64,000 bases of DNA, taken from Solanum dulcamara. Taxonomy: Eukaryota; Streptophyta; Magnoliopsida; Solanales; Solanaceae. The stretch is taken from NCBI RefSeq assembly GCF_947179165.1, contig NC_077247.1, positions 49,706,935 through 49,770,934 of the forward strand, read 5' to 3'. Positions 21,846 to 37,473 of this stretch are shown piece by piece. The first letter of the stretch is position 1. Each line of letters starts with the position of its first letter. The notes beneath the pieces were generated by a model. It was not told the DNA's origin, made no database searches, and saw only the letters and a list, made by a program, of their open reading frames with translations. Position numbers and translations under genes: made by a program.

Positions 21846-23450
21846 TAAAACAATGAAATAATAATCAGTACTCTTGTTCCAACTAGGGTGTTATGCATTA
21901 AGGAGTAAACTTATAATATATGTCAGTGGAAAGAGCATTCATACTATAGAAGTTAAACTCATGCAATAATACGTAAGCTTAATCACCTTGTACACAGGAC
22001 CAAATCCGCCTTCTCCCAGCTTATTAGCATCTGAGAAGTTATCTGTTGCTGCTCTAATTGCCGAAAAATCATATTGCAAAGATTCTGCAATACTAGTATC
22101 ATCCATAGATGTACCTTCACAAACATAATAGTAATAGCATACAACAAATTAGTGAAACATGGTCTTAAGAATTTAACTTTCCTTGGTTATTGTTAATTAT
22201 AGTTTATGCTTACTCTGAATTTCATTCACCAGCTTCCTCTTTCGCCTCCTCATCAAGATGACAAAAATACAAATAATAAGAATAACAATTGTAACAGTTA
22301 TCACAACTACAATGATGATTATTCGTGTTGTTTTATCATCCTTCCCTGTTGGAGCTGTTTTATCATCCCTCCCTAATGGAACTGTTTTATTATCATTTCC
22401 TACAAAAACACTTCCAAGTTAGTATAATATCTTCCCATTCCCAACTGCATATTACTTATTAAATATCACAAACACAATTGCTCCTATAATTTAGTATGTT
22501 CTTCCAGCCTTGACTCCTGTCAAAGATTTGTGGTTTGCGTTGAATTGTGTGATCTATCTCATCTAAAGGCTTAAGTTGTTATACATGTACACTTGTCTAT
22601 TTGAGAAGGTAGACTATTATTTACTTAATTATGTCTTCAACAGTCACAATCAAAAATGGATATTGATAAAATTGGGAGGAGCAAAAGGAACAATAAAAAA
22701 AAATTCACCTGCAGGTGGCGGAGCTTCCAACGGCACATCCTCGAAGAAACGAGAACTTTCATAACGGAAGTTGCACCTAACCCCTATGATTCTGCCACCC
22801 CTCTTGCCCAGGCAGGGGCAGCGAGGCATGTTTCCATAAGCGTCAGTTAAGCAATTGAAGCAATCAAGACGAGATAAATCAGGAGTACACTGCACAAGTG
22901 CATATATAGGCTGAAAATCTGGACCTGTCGTATTATCACTAGCATATTTTTGAAGAGAACCGCCTTTTGAAGCACGGTCTCGTAAATTTTCCAATAACTT
23001 ACTCAGGTCCCGGTTAAATTCCCCGGGTTTTGAGGCATTCGCATGATTCCAAAGGTAATATTGAACAGAAAACGATGCAGTGTCTATAATGGATTCATTT
23101 GAATACTGTAACATACATCCATCATAGCCACCAAAAACTTCTTTTTGGTTAGGACATAACTCTGCAAGCTTTTGAACAACATTATTGACACAATTGCGAC
23201 ATTCGTCTAGTTCCACATCTCCTCTACATAGCACAATAACACTGGCTCTATCGGAGTTTTGGCCAATAGAAGCATTGTAGAAACCGTATTTATCTATTTT
23301 TGAGGGAAGGGAAGTGAGGAGGGTGTTTAGATTGTTCTTGTAGGCACTATTCTCAGTATAGTTACCATTTTTACCACATAGACCGTATCGTAAATCAGGC
23401 AGCTGCGCTACTATATTGACAACATGTATATGCAAAAACAGATAGCCATG
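19756..23450 (-). pseudogene. CRK-C: mosaic cysteine-rich receptor-like protein kinase, start codon out of frame
   Basis: Exons: 1 22709-about 23450, 2 22214-22399, 3 21987-22114, 4 21596-21806, 5 21106-21343, 6 20198-20348, 7 19756-20112. Exon 1 has CRGDVELDECRNC and CTPDLSRLDCFNC, the C-8-C-2-C motifs of two DUF26 domains, and resembles CRK-D. Exons 4-7 are almost those of CRK-B. Kinase motifs are intact ([27 protein letters not shown]). Exon 2 carries three DDKT-type repeats before the membrane helix. The expected ATG (MAI..., 23449-23451 region) is followed by a gap of net 19 bp relative to CRK-D in the signal peptide, so that ATG runs into stops. The DUF26 frame has no upstream ATG before a stop. 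Translation would need a non-AUG start or an unseen upstream exon. Introns and splice sites are otherwise sound. Confidence 0.85.
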
Positions 23451-25692
23451 GCTATGTCTGATTAAGTTACAAGCAATTTTTTTGTACTAGTAGACTGAAT
23501 GTGTAATTAGGACCTGGAACTGCAAGAGCTTGAAAAAGTGAAGAGTATTGAAGGGGTGCAACGTATTGAAGGGATGCAGTGAACTTCATTTGCCTTGGCA
23601 GGAAAAAGAGTACAATTTCTGACACATACTAGTTAATGAATAAAAGGACATTGATATTTAATATTAATTATAAATTAAAATTTATTTAATAAAATTTTAA
23701 TTAAATAATTTTTTTAAACACCGATCTATTAGTTATAATTTAATTATTTAATATAATTTTAATTACGAAAAAAGGCCTAAAATATCCTAAAACTATTGAA
23801 AATAATATAAAAATACCCTTCATCCATATGTTGGATCTAAAATGCCCTTTTGCATTAAAGAAAAAGTCATTTTTAGACAATGTCAAGGACATTTTAAGTC
23901 CAATAGAAAAATGAGAGACATTTTTATATTATTTTTAATAATTTAAAGACATTTTAGGTCTTTTTTTATATTTAAAAGGCTAGCTGAGTAGCTCTTAGCC
24001 TAAAATTAACACTCAATTGAATTGGATACAAAATTTAAAAGAATAAAAAAGCTTTTAGAATTATTCATCTTAAATATGCTATAGCATTTATATCATAAAA
24101 AAAGTATGTAATTAAAGATAAAATAAGATTATTTTTTTATATAAGGAAATAATGGCACGTACAATGGAGTAAGGATTACTAACCTTTGACTTGGTCTATA
24201 TATCTTTGGAGTTGACTAATTGACTTTTAGGGAGCAGCCACCAGGACAATATTTTCTCTAGAGAATTAAGTTGGAGGAAAATGACTTTTCTACAAATGAT
24301 ACTTTCTTCATATTGATTGTATTATTTTCACTTTTAAAAATACTTTATTTTTTTACCTCACCTTCAATAGCACCTATGTGCCCACCAAACCATTTTTATT
24401 ACATATTATTTATTTAAATTATATATAAATATTTTTAAAATAATATTTTTATAATAAATTAATTAAAAAAAATTCATTTACTTTTCTAAATAATATTTCC
24501 GCACAAAATAGTTTCACATACCAATTAATGGAATTTCTACGACTCCTACTCACGATCGTGATGTGACATGAGTTGGATAACGTCAAGCCACCAAGGTGGG
24601 AAAATTATGGCCGCTTCTTGGTCATGTACTATTTAGCTATGATCGGAGAAGAGTATTTATATTTTTCAATTCACGAGGTGAAGACGATAGTTATTGGTTA
24701 ATTTATATATTTTTTTGATTTTTTAAATTTATTTTCTTTTTTCTTTTTCTTTTAACTTTAATATATAGTATTTTTTTAAATATTATTTATTTTTGTTTCT
24801 TTACATCTCATTTTCCAATCTTATATTATAATCTTCTATATTTATTTTTTTCGTTTTGTGCATTTATGTTATTATTCAAAAAAAAAGTATAATTAAATCT
24901 CCTAATTATAGAAAGAATAAGTCATCTATAAATTTGGCTTATAATTAATGAGTGATGTCAAATTCCTCAACTTATTAGTCAATTATTACCAAATATACAC
25001 TTATATTTTACGAAAATTTTTAAAAATATATTTATTTTATTTTAAAATAGTTCTAATAAGATCTTATAAAGGATAAATATATAGTTGGTAATTGGCTTAT
25101 AGGTTGAGGGAGGGGTGACATTTGACTACTTTCTCCTAGGTTATAAATAAATTTGATTTGTATTGTGTGACGTTAGAATTGATAAATTACTTGAATAATG
25201 TTATAAAATTATGGTTGTCAATATTAATTTTTTTGCTAAACATGCAATCAATGATATTTTACTAAACGTTTGCTCAGTTAGAATTTTTTTAATTAATTCA
25301 ACTAAGCCAGTATTATTTATTTTAAAACTATAACTCAATTATTAATTTTACATTATTGTTTACGAATCTGTAATTATTCAGAAGATTCTTCAGAATTTCA
25401 GCTTATCCGTCTCAATAAATAGAGGCAAAAATACATTTCCATAACCAATTGATAAATTACACCACTTTTACAAGTTCAATAATACTTATGGAGCAAATTA
25501 TTCCAAAATCAAATATAAAATCATTGATAAATCAATCACAATAGTTCCTAACTAATTGGGTGGGTTCGAACAAATAGCAAAATAAATAATAAAATTCATA
25601 AAATGACTAGGTAAAAACTTATTTGCATTCATGTTTACACCCGACCAATAAATCCATTTTATATAGACTTTTTAGCTCTATCTGTAAGGATG
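23451..25692. other. AT-rich intergenic spacer between CRK-C and CRK-D
   Basis: Upstream of CRK-C and downstream of CRK-D. Very AT-rich, with no coding frame of interest on either strand. Two short blocks repeat the motif acattttaggtc in both orientations (about 23780-23970), perhaps a small decayed inverted-repeat element. I see no RNA gene. Confidence 0.5.
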
Positions 25693-29299
<3,607 letters not shown>

Positions 29300-29377
29300 G
29301 GTCACGGCTGTCTAATAAGTTGCATTTCTATATACAGAAGCTTAGATATTTTTATATCAAAACGTAAAAAGAGCTAA
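29300..29377 (-). promoter_or_regulatory. Presumed core promoter of CRK-D
   Basis: Reading the minus strand, gatataaaaata (about 29347-29358) resembles a TATA box about 50 bp before the ATG at 29299. Only about 78 bp separate the ATG from the inverted-repeat transposon at 29378, so any upstream regulatory DNA has been displaced or replaced by that element. Confidence 0.4.
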
Positions 29378-30577
29378 GTGTCAAAAAATACGGTATCATA
29401 TTTAAATTATTGGTAATTTGAGTTTCATATTTAAACTATCACTTATTAGCTTGAGAAACACATCTTTCTCTTTTATTACACTCTCATCATGGTGTCCTAC
29501 ACTATCTCTTTTATTTTAAAAAAATTGTTACATCACACTCCACATGAAAAAAAATTCTATCTTGTCAAAAATTGAATAAATTATTAGTATTAGTTAAAAT
29601 TAAATATTAAAGTATTAATATCCCAAAAAAAAATTATAAAATAAAATATAAAATATTTTTCTTACCCTACTGCACCACTTCCATTAACCGTACCCCCTCC
29701 AAAAAAAAATTAGTTTATTTTTTAATTTTCTTTATAAAAAATTTAAAAGAAATTCTTAATTCATCTCCCTCACCCCCTCCCCCCTCCCCCTTCATATAAT
29801 AAATTAGATATTGTTTTAATTTTTTAAAGGAAATAATTTTATCCCACCCTTTGAATCCTTCGTTTATAATTTTTTTCTCGTTTTGCACACGCTCTCTCTA
29901 TATATATAAAAGATGCAAGAATTTTTTCAAAATAAAATTTTTATTTTCGTTATATTCGGTATGCAAGTAGAAAAAAAATTCTAAAAATATATATACATAT
30001 CTAACATAAAACTAAAAAAATGTAAAAAAAAAAATTAAAAATAAATTAGGAGAGGAGGGTTAGATGGGGTGGGTAAATTTATTTTTTTAAAAAAGTAAAA
30101 ATAATATCAATTTTTTAGGAAAGGGTGGGGGAGGAGGTGAAATCAGAATTTTTCAAAATTATTTTATAAAATAAATCTTAACAAATATAAGGGCGGGGGA
30201 TTGTCGGGGGTGAGGGTGGGGGCCATGGTGGATGGGGTAGGGCAGGTGGTAGAGTTGGGTGAGAAACATATTTAAATTTTTTTTTTTAAATAATTATTTT
30301 TAAAAAAATAATTTCTTTCTTTTTTAATTAGTAATACTTTGATCTTTAACTTTTAACTTAATATTAAAAGTTTATTTTATTTTGTCAAGATAGAATATTT
30401 TATTCATTTGTAATATCATGTGGCAAGGTTTTTTTAAATAAAAAAGAGATTGTATTACACACACTAGTGAGGTGTGTTTCTCAAATTAATAAGTAATAAT
30501 TTAAGTATGAAACTTATACTCCTAATAGTTTAGGTATGAAACTAAAACAAAGTGATAGTTTAGGTGTATTTTTTACA
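29378..30577. mobile_element. Inverted-repeat DNA transposon (MULE- or foldback-like), copy 1
   Basis: The arms at about 29378-29640 and 30310-30577 are inverted copies of each other. Both start gtgt(c/a)aaaaaatac and include actatcacttattag-type and gagaaacacac-type blocks. The centre has G-rich islands (ggtgggggaggaggtg and similar). There is no transposase frame and no clear target duplication. Long, imperfect arms fit a non-autonomous Mutator- or foldback-like element. Confidence 0.65.
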
Positions 30578-30663
30578 CTATATTAAAAATTAAATAAATT
30601 ATTAGAATTAGTTAAAATTAAAAATTAAAGTATTGCTATCTCCCGCCTAAAAAAAATATAAAA

Positions 30664-30825
30664 GGCAGCCCGGTACACTAAAAATTTTGCTATGCGCGGG
30701 TTTCGGGGAAGGGCCTAACCACAAGGATCTATTGTACGTAGTCTTACTTTGCATTTCTGCCAGAGGCTATTTTCAAGGCTTGAACCCGTGACCTCCTAGT
30801 CACATGACAGCAATTTTACCAGCAA
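30664..30825 (-). mobile_element. Solanaceae tRNA-derived SINE (TS/SolS type)
   Basis: 162 bp on the minus strand. A pol III B-box-like ggttcaagcc lies within 30777-30793 on the complementary strand, followed by a body with tgcgtac/aatagatcct-like text, and the element closes with ccgggctgcc at the left end. It is flanked by a perfect 17-bp target duplication of the form ctaaaaaaaatataaaa (30647-30663 and 30826-30842). The family match is from memory of Solanaceae SINE consensus features; the target duplication is read directly. Confidence 0.88.
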
Positions 30826-31170
30826 CTAAAAAAAATATAAAATAAAATATAAAATATTTTTCTTATTTTTATTTATTAAATTTCTTTTATAAAAGTTTTT
30901 TTTAAAAAAAATCTTACTTCATCTCAACCCCCCCTCCTCAAATAATACTTTAGATATTTTTATTTTTTTAAAATTAAAATTCTACCCCGCTCCACTTAAA
31001 CCTCCGCTTTCAATTTTTTTCTCATTTTATGATAGATATATACATATGATTTTTGGAAAGTATTTTTTACTTGTTGCAAGATTTTTTTAAAAAATAAAAT
31101 TTTTATTTCTGTTATATTCGATCCACAAGTAGAAAAAAATATTTTCTTAAAAATATATGTACATATTCAC

Positions 31171-31172
<2 letters not shown>

Positions 31173-31202
<30 letters not shown>
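31173..31202. repeat. (AT)n microsatellite
   Basis: About 14 uninterrupted AT units inside the second inverted-repeat element. Confidence 0.9.
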
Positions 31203-31204
<2 letters not shown>

Positions 31205-31919
31205 AGCGCATGGTTAGATGAGGTGGTATAATTTTATTTTATTTTAAAAAAATAATAACATTTTTTAGCAAAAAGTGGGGAAGGGGATGAAGTATGAATT
31301 TTTTTTTGAAATATTTTATAAAAGAAATTTAAAAAAAATTAAAAAATAAAAGGACGGTGATTGCGAAAGGGGAGGAGGTGGTGGAGTGCGTAAGCAAAAT
31401 ATTTTAATTTTTTTTAAAATATAATTTCTTTTTTAAAAAAGTAATTTCTTTTATAAAAAATAATTTCCTATTTTGGGAATAGAAATACTTAACTTTTAAC
31501 TAATATTAATAGTTATTTAATTTTTGTCAAGGTAAAATATTGGCATGTCATGTGATAAGTTTTTTTCAAAAAATAGAGAGAGTAGAAAGAGTGTACATAC
31601 ATCACTGAGGTGTGTTTCTCAAATTAATAAGTGATAGTTTAAGTATGAAACTCACACTTTCAATAGTTTAGATATGAAAAAAATTTTAAAAAATGAGGTA
31701 TATTTTTAACATTTATCTCTAAATGAATTGGCTTTCATTTTTATTTTATTTTTTGGCTTAAAAGATCATGAGCCAGGTCATTAAAAGGGATTAATATATT
31801 ACTTCCCCACTTAAATGACCTTTTGAGTGAAGCTGCATAAAAGATAAAGTGAAATAAACCAAGTAATAATGCCACATATAAATTATAAATTAGAATTTGA
31901 ATCACAGTGCCTACTGACT

Positions 31920-32235
31920 TTTCCGTCTATGAAGTCGGTGGGAAAGAAGTCTGGAAACTAAAAAGACATTGAAAAAAAAAAGATTGAAATGGATGGGAGT
32001 TGATAATTTAGGAGAAGATATTTTTTGAAGGTGCTTTGAAACTTTCAACTTGTAATTTTACGTAGTATTAACGCGTTTTTGTGGAAAAGAAAGGTAGAAA
32101 CCAAAAGGACATTGGAAAAAAAAAAGATTGAAAAGGATACAGGGAGTTGATAATTTAGGAGGAGAATTTTTTTTTTTGAAGGTGCTTTGAAAATTTCCAC
32201 AAGTAATTTTTAATAGTATTAATGCGTTTTTTTGG
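31920..32235 (-). repeat. Tandem pair of CRK-upstream modules
   Basis: Two units of about 140-150 bp (about 31938-32078 and 32079-32232), each with agacattg, a long A run, attgaaa(t/a)ggat, agttgataatttagga and ggtgctttgaaa. They match the module at 2600-2717 and that upstream of CRK-B. No CRK exon follows here, so this is a displaced 5' flank. Confidence 0.65.
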
Positions 32236-32239
32236 AAGC

Positions 32240-32345
32240 TCTCCTCTCAGTCACATAAAATTATATGGGTCCTCAGTTATTCGAATTAACAATCTTCAGA
32301 TTGAAAGTAAGGGTGCTTATCATTCGAGCAACTCTCTCATATCGC
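32240..32345 (-). mobile_element. Possible SINE remnant
   Basis: Reading the minus strand, gagttgctcgaatgataagc is followed 25-35 bp later by a B-box-like aattcgaataac, a spacing typical of tRNA-related SINEs in Solanaceae. No target duplication or clear 3' end is visible. Low certainty. Confidence 0.35.
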
Positions 32346-32890
32346 AAAAATTTTAATGTTAGAGTTGAAGATAGAGTTTTACTTGATTATATTTTTTTGC
32401 AATGGAGAAAATAGAGCACTTTATTTGAAATTTGTGAATATAGAATTGGAAAACGGATTTGAACTACTTTCCTAAATTTGAAATCAAACTCCAAGTCAGA
32501 TTTTATAAATTTTATAATCAAACAACGACTTTGAAATAAAGCAAAAAATTGTTTTAGAAAGAAAAATGAATAATTCTCGTGGCCCAACGGCTCCTTAAAA
32601 AGTTACCAATGCAATATAAATGGGTTCTCATCAATTTCACTACAAGAAAAGAGTGAATATTAATACACAGGGATTTTATATAAGGATTTCTTTGCAGAGA
32701 AAACCTCCAGTTTTGATTCTTACCTGCGGAAACCTCACTTTTAGGCTTATAATATTAAACTTATCTCCCATATTTATTTTTTTCATCAACTCTTAACATA
32801 TTTATTATCAAGTTAGAAATTGTGTCTTCTTTATATTATGGTTCGGCGGAAATTTTTTCAAGAGTCCTGCCGATAATTTCATGATGAATT

Positions 32891-33171
32891 TGTTAGAATC
32901 TATCCATGAAACTTCATAGAACAAGCTAAGCTACATTGATTCTAGAGAGAATTTGATTAGAGAAGAAGAAAATGGTTCATTCCATTAATATTTGAAGCTG
33001 CTAGTAAGAGCTATTTATACAATTCATTCTATAAGTTGTTGTAACAACTTGCTCTAACTAACTCCTAATAACAGACTCACTCCTAAGTGAGTTGAGTGTC
33101 GAGTTAGTTATAACTAACTATTTTCCAGCTAATGTCCACTTGGACTATACACACTTCTGTTGGCATTAATA
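32891..33171 (-). repeat. 3' LTR of the copia element
   Basis: 281 bp, plus-strand ends TGTTAGAATC...GGCATTAATA. It abuts the polypurine tract at 33172. Confidence 0.9.
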
Positions 33172-33189
33172 CTCCCCCTCAAGCTAGGA

Positions 33190-35725
33190 TAAAAGACATC
33201 GAGAACTCCTAGCTTGGCAATCAAAAACTGATGGTGTGCTAGTCCCAGTCCCTTTTAAGCAAGTCTGCTAACTGAAACTTGGTCGCAACATATTCGGTCT
33301 TGATCAAGCCATCTTTGAGCTTTTTCCACACAAAATGGCAATCAATTTCAATGTGCTTAGTTCTTTCATGAAAGATTGGATTAGAGACAATTTGCAGAGT
33401 TGTTTTACTGTCACAACAAAGTCTAACTGTGTAGTGACCTCCAGTTGTGCTGCTATTGCTCCTACCATGCTTCTATACTCATCTTCTGCTGAACTTCTAC
33501 TTACTGTATGTTGCTTCTTCGATTTCCATGAGATTAACGATTTACCAAGTTATATCACATAACCTGTCGTTGATCTTTTGGTGTTAGGATAACCTGCCCA
33601 GTCTGAATCACAAAAGGCTATTAGTGTAGTGATTGAACCTCTCTTCAGTAACACTTCTTGTTCTGGTAATTTCTTCAAGTATCTAAAAACTCTTAAAGCT
33701 GCATCCCAGTGTGATTTTTTTGGCTTTTGCATGAGTTGACTAAGAACTTGGACTGCAAAACATATGTCAGGCCTGGTTATTGTCAAATAGATCAACTTCC
33801 CAATTAGTTGCTAATAACTGTGAATATCATCCAAAATAGGATCATCAGTTCTACCAACTACTGAATCATACTCTACTGTAGTGAGTTTCATATTTATCTC
33901 CATAGGACTAGAAACTGGTTTGGCACCACTCAATCCCACCGTGGAAAGAAACTCTAATGTATACTTTCTTTGATTAAGTAGGATTCCTTTTTCTGATCTC
34001 AACACTTCAATTCCTAGGAAATATCTGAGTTGTCCTAGATCTTTCACTTTGAACTTCTATATAAAGTCCTTTGAGCTTCATCTATCATTTGTTGACTATT
34101 TCATGTGATCAACAAATCATCAATATATACCAAGATCATTACAATATCCTTGTATGCATATTTGGTGAACAAAGAGTGATCATGTGAGCTCTGTGTATAC
34201 CCTGCTTCTATCAAGGTTGTGGACAACTTTATGTTCCATTGTTTGAAAGCTTGCTTCAAACCATACAAAAATTTCATAAGCTTACACACCCTTGCCCCCA
34301 CTGCTTGTGAAATCCCTGAGGTAAAGACATATAACCATCTTCATTAAGATCCCTTGGAGGAAAGCATTATTGACATCCATTTGCCTCAAAGGCCAATCAT
34401 TGGAAGTTGCATTGCTGATAATAGTTCTCACTATCACCATTTTTGGAACAGGAGAGAATGTCCCATGATAATCCAAACCTCTTTCTCATTATAGCCCTTA
34501 ACGACTAGTCTAGCTTTGTACTTATCTACAGTCCCATCTGGCTTGTACTTTATTTTAAAAATCCATTTTAAACCAATAGCTTGCTTTCTAGGAGGTAAGT
34601 CAACTACTTCCTTAGTGTGATTACTTTTCTTAGGCATTTATCTCATCGGTCATTGTTGTAATCCATTTGTCATCTTGTGAAGCCTCCTTAAAAGACTTAG
34701 GTTCAACTGAAGAAGAAAAAACACTCAAGAAAGCTTGGTAAGGTGAGGACAAATGAGAGTAGCCTATGTAATCTAAAATGGGAAAGGAACAACTATCAGA
34801 TGGTTTAGAAGCTTTTGAAGTAGTGATATAGTCATTGAGCCAAGTGGGCTGCTTAGTGCTCCTAGTTGGCCTGGTATGCTGCCTAGTATAATCTGCTATC
34901 TGGACCTCCAATGGAATAGAATCATGAACTACTGGTGTTGCCTCCTCTAAGAATCTGTCAGTGGAATCTTCTGCATGATCTAATTCTTCAACAGCAGTAT
35001 CAAGTTGTGGATCATCATCATTATCCACCTCTATTGACTGATCCAACACAATAGGCTTATCATAGCTAGAGTAAGGATCTGAGTCCTCTGAAGTAACTAA
35101 CTGAAACATGTCAAGATGAACTTTTGAGTTTCCTTCATGATAAGGAAAAACATTTTCTCTAAATGAGACATCTCTACTTACAAAGAAAACTTTGTCAATC
35201 CAATCATAAAGTCTATACCCCTTTTGAGTTTCTCAATATCCTAAAAATACTACCTTTCTAGCTCTAGGTGCAAATTCATCCCCTTTTGAAAGTCTAGTTA
35301 CAAAGCATAAATAACCAAACACTCTCAAATGATCAAGACTAGGTGATTTCTTGTGTAGCATCTCATAAGGTGTCTTTCCTCCAAGCACATCAGTGGATAG
35401 TTTATTGATCAGATATATTGCACTTTTAACACATCCCTCCCCCCCCCCAGAATTGTATAAGCAATAAACTCTGAAATCTTAGTGCTCTAGCTACCTCTAG
35501 AATGTGTCTATATTTTCTCTCCACTATCCCATTCTGCTGAGGAGTATAAACACAACTACTTTGGTGTATAATTCCATGACATGCAAGTAAATCAATAACT
35601 AAGGAGTTGAAAAATTCTGGCCTATTATCAGATCTCAGTGTTTTCACAGATAAGGCAAATTGAGTATTTATTAAAGCAATGAAATCTTTCAGCACCACAA
35701 TGACTTCACTTTTAGAACTGATCAA
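33190..35725 (-). pseudogene. Copia integrase, reverse transcriptase and RNase H region (broken)
   Basis: Minus-strand pieces in several frames. The integrase core is at 35426-35725 (PQQNGIVERKYRHI). A variable linker is at 34630-35109. RT runs from 34637 (WIFKIKYKPDGTVDKYKARL), through NAFLQG and LYGLKQA, to LVYIDDLLIT with the catalytic aspartates near 34110. RNase H follows at 33550-33795 (FCDSDWAGYPNTKRSTTGY), with a C-terminal relic near 33300-33500 ([18 protein letters not shown]). At least five frame changes separate these blocks, so no polyprotein can be made. The motifs are those of Ty1-copia pol. Confidence 0.85.
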
Positions 35726-35731
35726 GCATAT

Positions 35732-36427
35732 CTACATGCTATAATCATCTACTATAGTCACAAAGTAGTTCTTCCTATCATTAGTAGGCTTGCTATATGG
35801 ACCCCACACATTAACATGAATCAATTCAAAAAGTCTAGATGTATTACTGCTACTGACAGGGAATTTTGATATACATTGCTTTGCTAAAGGACATATCTCA
35901 CAATTATGTTGAACACTCTTGTTTGAGAAGTTCTTTAATGAATGAATATGTTGTAATACTTCATGTGATACATGTCCTAGCCTCAAGTGCCATAACTTTG
36001 CGTATGCATTTTCATTCTCAGCAACTATTGTATTTATTGTGTATTTTATTGATTTCTTTAGTATGTACAAACCTTCCTTCTCCCTACTAATCCCCAATAC
36101 CTTGCCATTGAAGAGTCCCTGAAATACACAGAAATCAGAGAAGAATGAAACTGAACAAGAAAGTTCCTTGGTTAGTTTGGAGACTGACAGTAGATTGAAC
36201 TTGAAGTCTAGAACATATAGGACATTCTTAAGTTCATTGCCTTCTAAGATGCTTGTGATTCCTGTGCCACTGATATCACATTTGTCACCTATTGGGACTT
36301 GTACACCACTAGAATCACCATCTTTAAATCTTCTAATGGTAGTTAGTAAAACTTTATTAGGTGTTATATGATGAGTAGCTCCACTAACAACTATCCACTT
36401 GCAAACTTTACTAGCTTTGAAGAGCAA
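35732..36427 (-). pseudogene. Copia protease and pre-integrase region
   Basis: A frame of 231 codons. It starts just before WIVVSGATHHIT, where the catalytic Asp of the DSGA protease motif is replaced. The GAG-pre-integrase zinc region follows (HLRLGHVSHEVLQHI ... CEICPLAKQ), then the integrase start (HVNVWGPY, IVDDYS). Order and motifs are standard Ty1-copia. Confidence 0.85.
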
Positions 36428-36439
36428 GGAAATGATACC

Positions 36440-37330
36440 TCATATATTAGAAGCATTTGTAGGTTTGAAATTATGCTTAAAATTACCTGTACCCTTCCTT
36501 TTACTTTTGAAATCTAGTGGATAACTAACCAACCTATAACAATCAGCCTTAAAATGACCTTTAAACCTATAATGATCACAAATTGTACCAGGTGCTACAA
36601 ATTTCTTAGCCTTTGACTTGTATTCCTGAGATCTATTTGCTAGAAGTGTCAATGCATCCCTTGTTTTGTCTATAACTCCTAGTGCTCTTTGGCTTTCTTC
36701 TTGTGCTGCCACATCATATGCCTCATTCACAGTTACTACAGGCTTTCTAGCTAAAAGACTGCTTCTAATGTTCCTAAAACTTTCATTCAATCTCATCAGA
36801 AATTGAAGTAATCTCTGAGACTTCAGATGCTCCACATAGGGAGCTGGACTTTCACAATTATATCCAAGTGGTGGAATCATCACATCTAATTCTAACCACA
36901 TATCCTTCAATTTCGAGTAATATGAAGTAACATAGTCAGTACCTTGTTTCAAAGATGCAATTTTGGACCATAGATGATAAGTCCTTGTGAGATCTGACTT
37001 GTCAAACCTCTCTTTAAAATCTGTCCACACTTTCTTCGCATTTGAAGCATACATGATTCCTGGCAACAACTCACTTGTAACAGTTCTTGCAATCCAAGAT
37101 AACACTATTGCATTGTATTTTTCCCATTGTTCCTCTAACACTCCTTTGTAATCTCCTTTTGCATATGATCCAGTAACGAATCCAAGCTTCCCTTTCCCTC
37201 TAAGAGCTAACTTCATCGATCGACTCTATAATGCATAATTTTCTAGTCCTGTCACTTTAGTTGAAATAAGAACAACTCCAGGCGTATCAGATGTCTGGAG
37301 ATAAAGAGGATGATTATGATTTAATTTCGT
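36440..37330 (-). pseudogene. Copia gag
   Basis: The long frame 36440-37216 encodes the UBN2/Retrotran_gag body (MKLALRGKGKLGFV ... LQFLMRLNESFRNIRSSL). It ends in a zinc knuckle CDHYRFKGHFKADC in which the second Cys is Tyr. The true N-terminus lies upstream (near 37340, MEENEVTKLNHN) and is separated from the body by an in-frame TAG (about 37228). Confidence 0.82.
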
Positions 37331-37473
37331 TACTTCATTTTCTTCCATTGATGCTCGACTGTAGAAGCTGTTCTTTTTTCCAGAACTTCATAGCATCAAC
37401 TTCTGCCTTCCTTTTCTCTTCTTCTTCTTCTTCACAGATCAATCAGTCCTTCATGATCGCTGTTCTGATACCA

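Larger units (their letters stand above)
30578..31722. mobile_element. Inverted-repeat DNA transposon, copy 2 (split by a SINE)
   Basis: Same family as the element immediately to its left. The left arm (30578-30660 plus 30843-30920) matches part of copy 1's left arm but lacks the outermost bases. The right arm (about 31440-31722) repeats gaggtgtgtttctcaaatta and gtttaagtatgaaactcac. The internal G-rich part also matches copy 1. It contains an (AT)n run at about 31173-31202. Confidence 0.6.

Noticed and set aside
29378..29640. CRISPR-like or satellite array
   Set aside because: The repeats are inverted arms of a eukaryotic transposon, not regularly spaced direct repeats.
30664..30825. Functional tRNA gene
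   Set aside because: B-box is present but the body, length and 17-bp target duplications are those of a SINE.
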